Shown here: in pieces, positions 10,919-21,402 of the stretch | Position numbering within the stretch: the stretch's first letter is position 1 | Layout of the letters: every line of letters starts with the position of its first letter | DNA from: Nemertoderma westbladi | Taxonomy: Eukaryota > Xenacoelomorpha > Nemertodermatida > Nemertodermatidae | Reading direction: 5' to 3' | Assembly: GCA_032718475.1 (NCBI GenBank) | Contig: JAUCBJ010005608.1 | Coordinates: 1 to 42,077 of the forward strand | Length of the DNA: 42,077 bases | The notes under the pieces: model-generated | The model's database searches: none | What the model saw: only the letters and a program-made list of their open reading frames with translations | Told to the model about the DNA's origin: nothing | Program-made: the position numbers and the translations under genes

Positions 10919-11893
10919 AGCAGGTACCTACAAGGCTGCGTGGAGATGCAGTGGGAGAAGGAGGCGAATGAACCCAGAGGGGATAGAAGCGATGTGTCGA
11001 CTAGAAGGGAGCGTGGGGAAATAAATGAAGGGGGCGTAACTAGAAGTGATGGGTGGGAAGGGGGCTACGGCCACCCCACCGCAACCAGTTAGTGACGAGA
11101 GGTGGGGGGAGGGGGGGGCAATACATGCCTCACAGATGTCGGTGGGGAATGCACATGGTGAGTTAAGTGAACCGGGGCTCCCAGCAACGGAGGGGAATAG
11201 AGTGTCAGCAAATATCTATGAGGGCATATAACCGGGTAGGGGATGAGGCGCTCATGGCCAAACGAAGGAACGTCAAACCCATTCGGAAGATGGAAGGAGA
11301 ACAGTAGGTTTCATCCGGGAGATCGAAATGAGATCTCATGAACATAGATATAACGCTGGGAGTGAACGATGTGATGGGGGAGAGATATAAGCGAGAACAC
11401 GTTGCTACGGGCAACCAGTGGTGTCGAGATAGGATGGACAGCGAACTGTTGATAGTTGAAATGGAGGGAGAGAACCAGTGGGGCTGTACTTCGGGAGATT
11501 GCCATCACCCCAAAGGAGCACAGCCTGGTGATGTATACTACACACCGGGAGAGGGGTATAGAATATACTGAGAGGAAGAAGATGAGATAAGAAGAAGGGA
11601 ACAAAGGGAAACTTCCCATACGAACGTAACTCCGATTGATGATATGGTAGTTGCGGGGAGGAGTTCTCGGAATATTCGAGAAGATTTAACTTCAGTCTGG
11701 AGGACCACATTCAGACTGCAGGACATACTGTAGGCCTTACTGAACATAATTTAGGCCATGCTGGTAGAGATAGTGTAGGGGAGGATTGGGTAGCATGAAT
11801 GCCGGGATTAGATCTGGAAGTCGCAGCTTACATACCGGTGAGTAGGCAAGAACCTGCTAGGCCTATATACCTGCACACCAGTATGACTATAAT

Positions 11894-12517
11894 ATGGAAG
11901 GATATAATATATACCCAGGGGGAGGGAGGGGGGGTATTGCAGATAAGTGTATAGGTCCCAATATAATGACATCAACCCCAGTGCAGAATATAGCGCTTGT
12001 AGGGGGAGGACAGGGTAATATACTGTATCTGCAATATACACAACCAAGTAAGATAAAAATTACAACCCCCTCAGATCCAAATAAATCATGTGACACCGAG
12101 ATATGGAGGAGGGGACCATTGCCCCCAATGATATATCCTACTCAAGGAAACTCGACGAACCTAGGAGGCAAAGCATCATCAGTATGTAAGGAGCCTACAT
12201 CCGTACCATCCAATGCATTGGAAATTCAGGCGATGGGAATGGCAGCACTCATTGATGCGCTAAAAACTAGGATGGAGCTACCACCAGTGGAGCCTTTCAA
12301 GTTTGATGGTAGTAAGCCGGAAGAATATCTGCAGTTCCGGAGGATGTATAGTAATGAAATACATACGAAAGATCTGACACGAGCAGAGTGCCTTAAGTAT
12401 TTACAAGTTTATATAGGGGGGCCAGCCTATGATATTGTAATGCAATACCAGGGAATTGAAGGCTATCGAATTGACTATCGATTGCAACCAGTGGCAGGCA
12501 TTGCTGAAGGAGATTGA
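11894..12517 (+). pseudogene. BEL-1 Gag, DUF1759-type core
   Basis: The C-terminal half contains LPPVEPFKFDGSKPEEYLQF and the downstream 'YLQVYIGGPA' segment, the signature of the DUF1759 Gag core of BEL/Pao elements (compare 'LKLPKFSGDPIEWPNFW' in BEL-2 Gag). Upstream residues are Gly/Pro-rich linker. The frame stops at 12517, before any zinc knuckle; the expected knuckle region (12518-12600) contains stops. Confidence 0.75.
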
Positions 12518-12601
12518 CTAGCTTATACTGGGAGGTTTTGACTATGCCACAGATATGCCGTAGGAGGACATAGGAAGGATAGATATCGAAAACATGTAAA
12601 G

Positions 12602-13030
12602 ATGATAGGAGAGAAAGGGCAGTCGATAACAACATTAATGTTGATTGACAGTGGGGCAGAATTTATGCTAACTGAAAACTGGGTGGCCGAACAACTGGGA
12701 TTAAAGACAAAGCCGAGTAAAATGGCAGTGACCACAATATATACCAAAGATGAGGTCATGCCAATGAGAACAGGACGGTGTCAAATAGGAGCCATAACAC
12801 CAGGATGTGACTATAGGGCTACCATAGAGCACATTCAGATCATCAATGCCAGGCAACCAACGAAGATCGAAACCGAACAATACTGGTACCTGGACTGCAT
12901 CGACTTCTCGATGCCTGAACTTGATGTCCCAAAAGTTTCTCTCAATGTCAGCATGGACTGCCCGACGGCCTATGAGAGACTACAACCATCTTTGGCGATG
13001 ATAGAGAGCGAGACCCAGTGGCTATCCTAA
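12602..13030 (+). pseudogene. BEL-1 aspartic protease remnant
   Basis: A retropepsin-like active site DSGAE lies about 15 residues in, preceded by hydrophobic 'TTLMLI', in the DUF1758 style of BEL proteases. Strand-rich sequence with 'MPMRTGRC' and 'YWYLDCIDF' follows. The linker to RT (13031-13300) is broken by stops. Confidence 0.7.
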
Positions 13031-13307
13031 TGCCATTCAGATGGATGATCAGTGGCCCAATAAAAACGAAAATTCCAATTAGTGTATCCGAATCCTCAGT
13101 TTGCCGGTTTGCCGGGATGATGAGGAATGTAGAACATTAAGGAGTGGAAGAACAGCTCAAAAGGCTGCTACGGCAGGATTTCGAGGGATTAAAGGAGGTT
13201 GGAGTGGGAACCTCAGTGGAGGATAAGCAGGCGCAGGAGAGCATCATGAGGTTGATGAAGTGTGAGGGGGGCAATATACCATAGGCATAGTATGGAATGA
13301 ACCAAAG

Positions 13308-13720
13308 TTGCCCCTGCCTAACAACAGGAGGATGGTCGAGATAAGACTCCGGAAATTAAAGCAAACGCTTAAATGGAGTCTGGAGAAAAATGATTACATA
13401 CACAAAACAATAAAGAAGTATGTAGATCGGGGGTGGGCCGTGGAACTACCAGTAGACGAACCAGACACTGACAGAATAACAGATGGCAATGACAAACCAT
13501 CAACCATACCAATGTACAAGATGTTTGTCCAGAACATGGGGGCGAAGTCGTCTTCATTCACTACAACCACAGTGGTGAGAGACACGGTTAAGGGTAAGGA
13601 AGCAGAGTATAGAAAGGAGGCGATCGATATGATTCGAAACGGATTCTACGTAGATGATGGGATGGGTTCAGGGAACAGGCCACAAAGTTCACGACATCCT
13701 GAAAAAATCAGGTTTCAACT
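13308..13720 (+). pseudogene. BEL-1 reverse transcriptase remnant with internal deletion
   Basis: The N-terminal RT region ('RLRKLKQTLKW', 'YVDRGWAVELP') is followed almost directly by the 'GAKSSSF' and 'GFYVDDGMGSG' segments. The metal-binding YVDD box is present, but the part between the RT start and the GAKSS motif, including the first catalytic Asp block, is missing. The deletion lies at about 13490-13530. The product cannot be an active polymerase. Confidence 0.75.
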
Positions 13721-14267
13721 TAGATTCCAATGCATCCCTGGAAGCATATGGTGCAGCACTTTATTTGGTGCAGCGAAAGGTGACTCACAAACCCAGACTA
13801 GCATTTAGTAAAGCAAGGTCGACGCTGCCAGATTCAGCATCAGTACCAAAACTAGAACTAACTGCTGTGAGATTGGGAGCGAGAGCAACGGCATATTTGG
13901 TGGATACAATACCAAGTATAGTGGAAACATACTATTGGACGGATTCCATAGTGGTACTAGGATGGCTACATAATGAGAAGACGCGCTATCCCATATTTGT
14001 GGCGAACCGAGTGGATGAGATAAGAGCAACAATGGACTTGGATAAGTGCACTACTGCCCAACTGATGACAACCCGGCAGACTTGCTATCGAGAGGCGTAC
14101 AACACCACGATTTCTCGGGAAAGCAAGAGTTGTGGCAGCATGGTCCACACTTCCTAAACAACAGGTCGAAGTGGCCACCAATGAGGAAGGTAGATCCAAA
14201 GGGAGAGGAAGTATTGGTGGAAGAAGAGGGAAACGAATTGGAGGGAGGGGGATATTCAGCCAGTTAG
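13700..14267 (+). pseudogene. BEL-1 RNase H region
   Basis: Two overlapping frames give 'AYGAALYLV', 'PKLELTAVRLGARA', 'YYWTDSIVVLGWL' and then, after a frameshift near 14040, 'YCPTDDNPADLLSRGV'. These are the Peptidase_A17/RNase H landmarks of BEL Pol and match in order those of BEL-2. The frameshift and the loss of the first Asp context make it non-functional. Confidence 0.75.
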
Positions 14268-14284
14268 TGGGGTAGATCAATGAG

Positions 14285-15079
14285 ATGCCATCACAACCTA
14301 AGGTGATAGACTCAAGCGAAAACTCAACAGATAAGTTGCTCAGTTACAGCTCTAGCTGGTATAAGATGAAGAAGCTAATGGCATATCTGAGACCTTATGG
14401 AGAATTCCTTAGGGGAGCCGGTACGGGCGGGAAGCGCAAACCTACCATTGATCTGGAAGGAGCGGCCAAAGCTGTATTACGATACGAGCAAGGTAAGGGA
14501 TTCGGAAACGAAATCAAACGCATTAAGAACCAGCAACGACTCCGACAAGACAGCAGGATCCATGCGCTGTCGCCTCAACTGGACGAGGACTGCATCCTGG
14601 TAATGAACTCCAGGGTAGCCAATAACACCAGTGCCTTAGTTCCACCAAAGCCAGTAATAGTTCCCAACAAATCACCAATAGCCCACTAGATCATATTGGG
14701 GGATGCCCATAAGACCATAAATCAGGGCGGCACTAATGCAACCCTAAATGAGATCAGGAAGAAGTACTGGATAACCCAACTTAGAAAGATGGTAAAGGTG
14801 GTAGTGGCGCAGTGCCAAACCTGTCGACAGATGAAGAAGGAGAGAGCCATACAGGAGATGGCACCATTGCTAATGACTAGGGTGAGACATCATGATCTAC
14901 CGTTTACACATAGCGGTATGGACATGTTTGGTCCAATAAAGATAAAGGTGTTGCGACATACCGAGAAGCACTATGATATAATCTTCGTGTGTAACAACAC
15001 AAGGGCAGTGGCGATAGAACTGGCGCAGGATGCGACGGCATCGGCATTTATTAATGCACTAAAGCGATTCATGATCTGA
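14285..15079 (+). pseudogene. BEL-1 integrase, zinc-binding domain and first half of core
   Basis: Two ORFs (14285-14689 and 14696-15079). The second has an H-H-C-C zinc-binding module ending 'CQTCRQMK', then 'HSGMDMFGPI' with the first catalytic Asp and 'FVCNNTRAVAIELA'. A TGA at 15077-15079 ends it one turn before the second catalytic Asp. Confidence 0.8.
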
Positions 15080-15082
15080 TGA

Positions 15083-16173
15083 GGAGGAACAGTCAAAGTC
15101 CTTTATTCTGATAATGGCACGAACTTCATTGGAGCAGAGAATGAGTTGGCGGAGGCCTTCAATATTCTAGAGGGAGAGGATGTTAAAGGGGTGATGAGGA
15201 AGCACCTGATTAAATGGGAAAGGAGGACACCATATGCACCACATATGCTGGGTTGCGTAGAATGTCTGGTTGGCAGCTCAAAACGGCTGATGACGAAACT
15301 TCTCAATAATCATATGGTGACAGAGGGTGGATGTATTGAGAATGGTGCTGGTGAAGTGTGAGGGGTTAATTAACAGCCACCAACGGTATCCCGAGAACGA
15401 TGATCTAGAGTCATTGGACGTTCTGACACCAGCACATCTACTGAGGGAGAGGCCAGCGGATATACATATGCGATATATCGATGGGGACGATATAAACTCG
15501 CGACAGAGTTGGAGGTAGAGGGAGAGGACGTTAAAGGGGCGATGAGGAAGCACCTGAGTAAATGGGAAAGGAGGACGCCATATGCACCACATACGCTGGG
15601 TTGCGTAGAACGTCTGGTTGGAAGCTCAAAATGGCTGATGACGAAACTTCTCAATAATCATATGGTGACAGAGGATGTATTGAGAATGGTGCTGGTGAAG
15701 TATGAGGGGGTAATTTACAGCCACCCACTGTATCCTGAGAATGATGAACCAGAGTCATTGGACATTCTGATATCAACACATCTACTGAGAGAGAGGCCAG
15801 CGGATATAGATATGCGATATACCGATGAGGATGATATAAACTCGCGACAGAGTTGGAGGGTAGCTAGGGCGATTGGTGCAGAGTATTGGAAAAGGTGGAT
15901 TCAATAGTACCTACCAATGCTGCACAAGAAAAGCAAGTGGAGGAATAACCAATGGGAATTGAGGAAAGGCAATTTAATAATCATGACGGATGATTCGATC
16001 ATCAACAACCAGTAGAGGCTAGCTAGGGAAGTTGAGTGTTACCCAGGGGAGGATGGGAAGATTAGATCCATGGAGTTCAAGATCGGAGGAAAGATTGGGG
16101 CAAAGGATAGGAAGACCTACAAGAGGGAAATAAGGGAAGTGTTGCCTATTGGAGGGAATGCCCTATTAAGTTG
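15083..16173 (+). pseudogene. BEL-1 integrase second half and DUF5641-like tail
   Basis: 'LYSDNGTNF' supplies the second catalytic Asp at about 15109. The glutamate region ('GCVECLVGSS' or 'GCVERLVGSS') is present twice because of a tandem duplication (15168-15515 and 15516-15859). The downstream 'RPADI', 'SWRVARAIGAEYWKRW' and a tail to 16173, crossing TAG at about 15907 and another near 16012, match the integrase C-terminus and DUF5641 region of BEL Pol. Several stops and frameshifts; not functional. Confidence 0.7.
15168..15859 (+). repeat. Tandem duplication within BEL-1 integrase
   Basis: Copy 1 (15168-15515, 348 bases) and copy 2 (15516-15859, 344 bases) are directly adjacent and about 90% alike. 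Copy 1 has four extra bases (ggtg) near 15325 that shift its frame. Copy 2 keeps an open frame of 132 codons. Confidence 0.9.
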
Positions 16174-16193
16174 AGTCATCCAATAAATTGGAC

Positions 16194-16203
16194 TGAGGGG
16201 GGG
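16194..16203 (+). other. BEL-1 polypurine tract
   Basis: A purine run 'gaggggggg' lies 20 bases after the end of pol and directly precedes tggtaatgagggcgatac, a TG-start suited to the 3' LTR. The gcgatac string also occurs in the related solo LTR just after its G-run at 391-406. Confidence 0.6.
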
Positions 16204-16475
16204 TGGTAATGAGGGCGATACACCCTTCCCACAAAATAAAACATAAAAATAGTAAAATAATAAAATAAAATAAAAATATAATTACGTAAGCTCTATGAGT
16301 ACAAACGTACTAATGTACATACATACGTACGTCTGTACAGTACACCTGTATTAACGTATATATTATGTAGGTTTAGATTAACATTACATATGTCCGATGA
16401 GTACAAATATACTAATGTACATAGAAAGTACATCTGATGAGTACACCTGTACTAATGTACATAGTATTTAGGAGT
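16204..16475 (+). repeat. Start of the BEL-1 3' LTR/non-coding region with gtac repeats
   Basis: After an A-rich stretch come direct repeats built on 'gagtacacctgtactaatg' and 'gtacat'. The same roughly 70-base unit (gagtac...ctgatgagtac...) resumes at about 21578 beyond the inserted RLE element, so the two parts were probably one array. Confidence 0.6.
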
Positions 16476-16490
16476 ATTTAGCATGAGTTA

Positions 16491-16561
16491 ACCAGTGGAG
16501 CTGCTGTAGATCAGTACTTTGAGTCGGCAGTAGTTCACCAGTGGAGCTGCTGTAGATCAGT
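16491..16561 (+). repeat. Duplicated 25-base block in the RLE element 5' region
   Basis: accagtggagctgctgtaga plus tcagt occurs at 16491-16515 and again at 16537-16561, 46 bases apart. Partial 5' tandem repeats are known in the UTRs of several non-LTR elements; a promoter role would be a guess. Confidence 0.8.
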
Positions 16562-16698
16562 TTGACACACAGTACTGATTATACTGAGCCTTTGTAGTTT
16601 GCCGATAATTGGAAGCGATCCGCCCCTTGTGAGTGCTGCGGTTTAAAAGAACAGTCGCGGACAAGGATAGTATATAGTAGAGACGACTGAATATTTCG

Positions 16699-19600
16699 AT
16701 GGTGGTCTGTTGCGGTTGCAACCCTAAAGCGGGCCGATGTTTGAAGTGCGTGTGCGCCCGTACGGGCAGAAAATGCACAGACTGCGCGCCTTCTAAGTGG
16801 GGAAACTGTACGAACTCTGGTGGACAAGTAGCGCGGTCCTCCAGTGCGGTCTCTCAACTTTCCTGCTCACAACCCCAGCCAACTAGAGACGCCTTGCAGA
16901 TGCCTGCGCTAGGGACCCTTTCTCAGCCAACGGATAGCGCATTCGGTATATCCGGCAACGACACTCTGTTAGACTTAGACGATACCATAAATGGGGACAA
17001 AGTAAGCCAATCCCATCCTCTAATATCGGTTCCTAGCCAGTCGGATCCCCCATTGTCGGTTGATGCTCTGTCGGGTCCCCCAGTGTCGGTTGGTGCTCAG
17101 TCGGGTCCCTCAGTGTCGGTTGGTGCTCAGTCGGGTCCCCCAGTGTCGGTTAGTGCTCAGTCGGGTCCCCCAGTGTCGGTTGGTGCCCCGTCGGGTCCCT
17201 CAGTGTCGGTTGGTGCTCAGTCGGGTCCCCCAGTGTCGGATGGTGCTCAGTTAGGTCCCACAGTGCCGGCTGGCGCCCAGTCGGGTCTCCCAGTGTCGGT
17301 TAGTGCTCAGTCGGGTACCCCAGTGTCGGTTGGTGCCCCGTCGGGTCCCCCAGTGTCGGTTGGTGCTCAGTCGGGTCCCCCAGTGTCGGATGGTGCTCAG
17401 TTATGTCCTACAGTGTCGGCTGGTGCTCAGTCGGGTCTCCCAGTGTCGGTTAGTGCTCAGTCGGGTCCCCCAGTGTCGGTTGGCGCTAAGTCGGGTCCCC
17501 CAGCGTCGGTTAGTGCTCAGTCGGATTCCCCAGTGTCGTTTGGTGCACAGTCGGGTCCCCCAGTGTCGGTTGGTGCTCAATTGGGTCCCCCCGTGTCGGT
17601 TGGTGCTCAGTCAGGTCCCCCCGTGTCGGTTGGTGCTCAGTCGGGTCCCCCAGTGTTGGTTGGTGCTCAGTCGGGTCCCACAGTGTCGGTAGGTGCTGCG
17701 TCGGTTCCCCTGGTGTCAATCGGTGCTCATTCGGGTCAACCTGTGTCGGTTGGTGCTCAGACGCGTCCCCCTGTGTCGGTTGGTGCTCAATCGGGTCCCC
17801 CCGTGTCGGTTGGTGCTCAGTCAGGTTCCCCAGTGTCGGTTGGTGTCCAGTCGGGTCAACCTCTGTCGGTTGCTGCTCAGTCGGGTCCACCTGTGTCGGT
17901 TGGCGCCCATTCTGGTCCCGATGTGCCTGTTGGTGCTCAGTCCAGTCCCCCAGTGCCGGTTAGTGCTCAGTCGGGTCCCCCAGTGTCAGTTGGTGCTCAT
18001 TCGGGTCCTCCAGTATCGGTTGGTGGTCAGTCAAGTCCCGGAGTGTCGGTTGGTGCTCAGTCCGGTCCCCCAGTGTCGGTTGGTGCTCAGTCGGGTGGTA
18101 CTCAGTCGGGTCAACCTGTGTCGGTTGGTGCTCCGTCTGGTCAACCTGTGCCGGTTGGTGCTCAGTCGGGTCCCCCAGTGTCGGTTGGTGCTCAGTTGGG
18201 TCCCATCATGCCGGTTGGTGCTCAGTCGGGTCAACGTGTGTCGGTTGGTGCTCAGTCGGGTCAACCTGTGCCGGTTGGTGCTCAGTCGGGTCCCCCAGTG
18301 TCGGTTGGTGCTCAGTCGGGTCCCCCAGTGTCGGTTGGTGCTCAGTCGGGTAAACCTGCGGCGGTTGGCGCGCAGTCCGGTCACCCAGTGTCGGTTGGTG
18401 CTCGGTCGGGTCAACCTGTGTCTGTTGGTGCTCAGTCGGGTCCCCCAGTATTGGCTGATGCTCAGTCTGGTCGACCTTCGGCGGTTGGTGCTCAGTCCGG
18501 TCCCCCAGTGTCGCCAAACACTACAGTGCCTCCTACCGCCAGGGGGCACGGGTCTAATGCTGTCGCCTGGTTTGGGACCAGCTTACATTTAGACGTGTTC
18601 GCCGAATCAGTCCATAAGGTGCACGACGCGATCGTACATTGGCGCCCCAACCTATTCCTCCTACCCCCCGGTGCGATCGGATGCGAAGTGGTTCAGGAGA
18701 TGACTCGGCTGCTAAATATGTTTAATGCAGGGTCACCATCTGGCGAGGCGGCGCTCACCGCGCAATTTATCTTACCCGCTCTGCTGCTACAGAAGCCCAG
18801 CCGCACTTCAACCACCGCGACCCACCGGAGAATTCTAGAACGCCGTATTTCTTCGTGGAAGTCAGGCGAGATTATCGAGCTGTTTAACGAGGCCAGGGCC
18901 ATACAATCCCACCTCCCAAAGGTTTCGGCCCGGGCCAAACAACTCAGGAATACCGCGGCGGAGAGGGCTTTCTGTAAGCATATGTTAACGGGAAACGTTT
19001 CTGCGGCAGTGCGTACGCTGGATGAGATGGCCAAGGGTCAAGTGTTGAACCTGGATGAGGTAATCACCGACAAACATGGGGTTCGCAAGTCGGTTCGCGA
19101 GTTCCTCCTGGACAAACACCCCCCTCCAGCTCCAGCCCACGAGTCCACCCTTATCGGTGAGTCTGATGACGCTCCCGAATATCACAGCGTCATATTCGAG
19201 AGGATAGACGCTCAGTTGATCCAATCGATGTTTCTGCGCTTCCGGGGAACAGCAGGAGGGCCATCTGGTCTCGATGTCCAGGGCTGGAAGCACCTCGCGA
19301 CACGGTTCCGCAACCCTTCTGTCGACCTGTGCACCAGCATCGCAAATACGGCGAAGAGGATGGCCCAATCTTCGAATGACCCGCGCGAGCTGGCATCCTT
19401 GCTAGCCGCCCGTCTCGTCGCTATCGATAAGTGTCCCGGGGTCCGCCCAATAGGAGTCGGAGAGGTCTTGCGGAGGGTCATCGGGAAGGCTATCATTAGC
19501 TGTATCTCGGAGGATCTCCAGAGCGTGGGCGGTACCACCCAGATGTGCTGCGGCCAGAAGGCAGGTATCGAGCACGCCATCCACAGCCTGAATGACGCGT

Positions 19601-21402
19601 TTGCGAGCGACGACTGCGAGGCGGTGCTGCAGGTGGACGCGAACAACGCGTTCAACTCGTTGAACCGCGCCGCAGCACTGCACAATATCCGCCATGTCTG
19701 TCCCTCTCTCCACACCGTTGTATCGAACTGTTACTCCCTCCCAACGAAGCTTTACATAGGCGGGGAGTTCATATTATCGGCCGAAGGATCAACCCAGGGC
19801 GACCCCATTGCTATGCAGATGTACGCGATGGGATCGATGCCGCTGATCGGCGAGCTGGACGACGCGTCGGAGGTCCTTCAGAAGTGGTATGCCGATGACG
19901 CGAACGCGGCGGGAACATTGGTAGAGCTCCGTAAGTTCTGGGACCTGTTGGCGGAACGAGGGCCGCTGTACGGTTACAACCCCACAAAGTGTCACTTGCT
20001 CGTAAAGCCGGATCTGCTGGAGGAAGCTAAGCGGATGTTCCCCGAGGAATGTTTTACCATCGGGACTGCTGGGAACAATCTCCTCGGTGGAGTGATCGGG
20101 AACGCTGAGTACCGGGAGGAGTTCGTCCGGAAGAAGGTCGACGAGTTTGTCGCCCAGTTACATCAACTCAGCAAGGTCGCAGCAATCGACCCGCACTGTG
20201 CCTACGCCGGCCTAGCTATCGGATTAGTTGCTCGATGGAGGTTCATCGCAAGGGTTGTCCCGGGGGCCATGGATTTCTTCGAGAAGCTCGAGGAGTCCGT
20301 CGTCCAGTTCCTCCAGGGCCTGACCAACCGCCCCGTCATCACTCCCGAGGAGCGCGGGCTGCTCTCGCTACCAGTTCGCCACGGCGGGCTAGCGATCCCG
20401 ACTCCCGAGGACTTACGAATCGAAAACGGCAACTCCAGGTGGATCTGCGAACCGTTTACGGAGGCCGTGGAACCGGTCGCTATAAGGGAGGCGCAAAAGT
20501 TCATCGCCACCCGGATCAAGGCGAGGGCCGTGCCGGCACTGAAGGAAAAGGTGGAGTCGGTTAGTTCGGACCTACCCGAGAATCAACGGAGGTTGACGGA
20601 GCTCGTGGCGGAACCTGGCGCCTCGGCCTGGCTCAACGCGCGCCCCATAACCCTCCACGATACCCACCTAACTAAAGAGGAGTTCCGCGACGCATTGTGT
20701 CTGCGTTATGGGTGGCAGCCCGAGTCGCTCCCAGCCCGTTGTGCCTGTGGGACAAGATTTTCAACAAACCACATCTTGTCTTGTCCCACCGGCGGTTACC
20801 CGTCAATTAGGCACAACGAGCTCCGGGATTTCGTCGCCACAACGTTAACCGAGGTCGCTCATAACGTTGCCATCGAGCCGCACCTGCAGCCAATCACCGG
20901 CGAGCAGTTCTCCCGCACGTCCACTTCCGTGGACCAACAAGCTCGGTTGGACGTGTCGGTCTCCGGGTTCTGGGGGAATCGATATCAAAAGACGTACATA
21001 GATGTATCCGTCTTCAACCCCCTCGCCCCGACCAACGCCGCAATGGACGTCGACGCAGCCCACCTATTCCACGAAACCCGGAAACGCAACAAATATCTGG
21101 AACGGATCCGGGAAGTCGAGCACGCCACGTTCACCCCGCTGATATTCTCAGCGTTGGGGGGAATATCTCCCTCCACGACGCTGTTCGTGAAGCACCTCGC
21201 TTCAAAGCTGGCGGACCGGCGCGAGCTGCGCTACTCGGAGTGCGTGAGCTGGGTGCGGAGGCAGTTCAGCTTCGCGCTGCTGCGGGCCTCCCTGATGTGC
21301 ATAAGAGGGTCGAGATCGGCACGGAAACGCCCAGTATTTGTTGGGGCAGAAGCATCGCCGTCCATCTTGCTGGCCAACGCCGACACAAGGGTGGGACAGT
21401 AG
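16699..21402 (+). CDS. Retrotransposon polyprotein: CXC-like domain, decapeptide repeats, reverse transcriptase, RLE endonuclease
   Basis: 1567 aa, uninterrupted. Residues 4-37 are a Cys-rich cluster (CCGCNPKAGRCLKCVCARTG continuing with KC, DC and NC), like the tesmin/TSO1 CXC fold, a probable DNA-binding module. About residues 111-607 are some 49 decapeptides, consensus QSGPPVSVGA, predicted disordered. The reverse transcriptase follows: 'GGPSGLDVQGWKHL' near 852, 'RPIGVGEVLRR', motif A VDANNAF with D980, 'STQGDP', and YADD at 1064-1067. A zinc knuckle C1348-C1350-H1358-C1362 and an endonuclease-like 'ARLDVSV...YIDVSV' with D1418 and D1435 end the protein; LD replaces the usual PD. Such proteins nick chromosomal DNA and copy their RNA onto the nick. 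All key residues look intact. The ORF is strikingly G/C-rich compared with the AT-rich BEL-2 genes. Confidence 0.85.
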   Translation: MVVCCGCNPKAGRCLKCVCARTGRKCTDCAPSKWGNCTNSGGQVARSSSAVSQLSCSQPQPTRDALQMPALGTLSQPTDSAFGISGNDTLLDLDDTINGDKVSQSHPLISVPSQSDPPLSVDALSGPPVSVGAQSGPSVSVGAQSGPPVSVSAQSGPPVSVGAPSGPSVSVGAQSGPPVSDGAQLGPTVPAGAQSGLPVSVSAQSGTPVSVGAPSGPPVSVGAQSGPPVSDGAQLCPTVSAGAQSGLPVSVSAQSGPPVSVGAKSGPPASVSAQSDSPVSFGAQSGPPVSVGAQLGPPVSVGAQSGPPVSVGAQSGPPVLVGAQSGPTVSVGAASVPLVSIGAHSGQPVSVGAQTRPPVSVGAQSGPPVSVGAQSGSPVSVGVQSGQPLSVAAQSGPPVSVGAHSGPDVPVGAQSSPPVPVSAQSGPPVSVGAHSGPPVSVGGQSSPGVSVGAQSGPPVSVGAQSGGTQSGQPVSVGAPSGQPVPVGAQSGPPVSVGAQLGPIMPVGAQSGQRVSVGAQSGQPVPVGAQSGPPVSVGAQSGPPVSVGAQSGKPAAVGAQSGHPVSVGARSGQPVSVGAQSGPPVLADAQSGRPSAVGAQSGPPVSPNTTVPPTARGHGSNAVAWFGTSLHLDVFAESVHKVHDAIVHWRPNLFLLPPGAIGCEVVQEMTRLLNMFNAGSPSGEAALTAQFILPALLLQKPSRTSTTATHRRILERRISSWKSGEIIELFNEARAIQSHLPKVSARAKQLRNTAAERAFCKHMLTGNVSAAVRTLDEMAKGQVLNLDEVITDKHGVRKSVREFLLDKHPPPAPAHESTLIGESDDAPEYHSVIFERIDAQLIQSMFLRFRGTAGGPSGLDVQGWKHLATRFRNPSVDLCTSIANTAKRMAQSSNDPRELASLLAARLVAIDKCPGVRPIGVGEVLRRVIGKAIISCISEDLQSVGGTTQMCCGQKAGIEHAIHSLNDAFASDDCEAVLQVDANNAFNSLNRAAALHNIRHVCPSLHTVVSNCYSLPTKLYIGGEFILSAEGSTQGDPIAMQMYAMGSMPLIGELDDASEVLQKWYADDANAAGTLVELRKFWDLLAERGPLYGYNPTKCHLLVKPDLLEEAKRMFPEECFTIGTAGNNLLGGVIGNAEYREEFVRKKVDEFVAQLHQLSKVAAIDPHCAYAGLAIGLVARWRFIARVVPGAMDFFEKLEESVVQFLQGLTNRPVITPEERGLLSLPVRHGGLAIPTPEDLRIENGNSRWICEPFTEAVEPVAIREAQKFIATRIKARAVPALKEKVESVSSDLPENQRRLTELVAEPGASAWLNARPITLHDTHLTKEEFRDALCLRYGWQPESLPARCACGTRFSTNHILSCPTGGYPSIRHNELRDFVATTLTEVAHNVAIEPHLQPITGEQFSRTSTSVDQQARLDVSVSGFWGNRYQKTYIDVSVFNPLAPTNAAMDVDAAHLFHETRKRNKYLERIREVEHATFTPLIFSALGGISPSTTLFVKHLASKLADRRELRYSECVSWVRRQFSFALLRASLMCIRGSRSARKRPVFVGAEASPSILLANADTRVGQ
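17029..18520 (+). repeat. Coding 30-bp minisatellite, about 49 units
   Basis: Consensus cagtcgggtcccccagtgtc plus ggttggtgct, kept in frame throughout. One shortened unit at about 18095-18110 is also a multiple of three bases. Variation concentrates on the Pro-Pro and Val-Ser positions. Because the unit has few stops in any frame, long ORFs also appear in other frames and on the minus strand; these are by-products. Confidence 0.95.

Noticed and set aside
17060-18592. Long ORFs in other frames and on the minus strand over the decapeptide array
   Set aside because: They arise because the 30-bp unit lacks stops in several frames; they end where the array ends and have no start context or domain.
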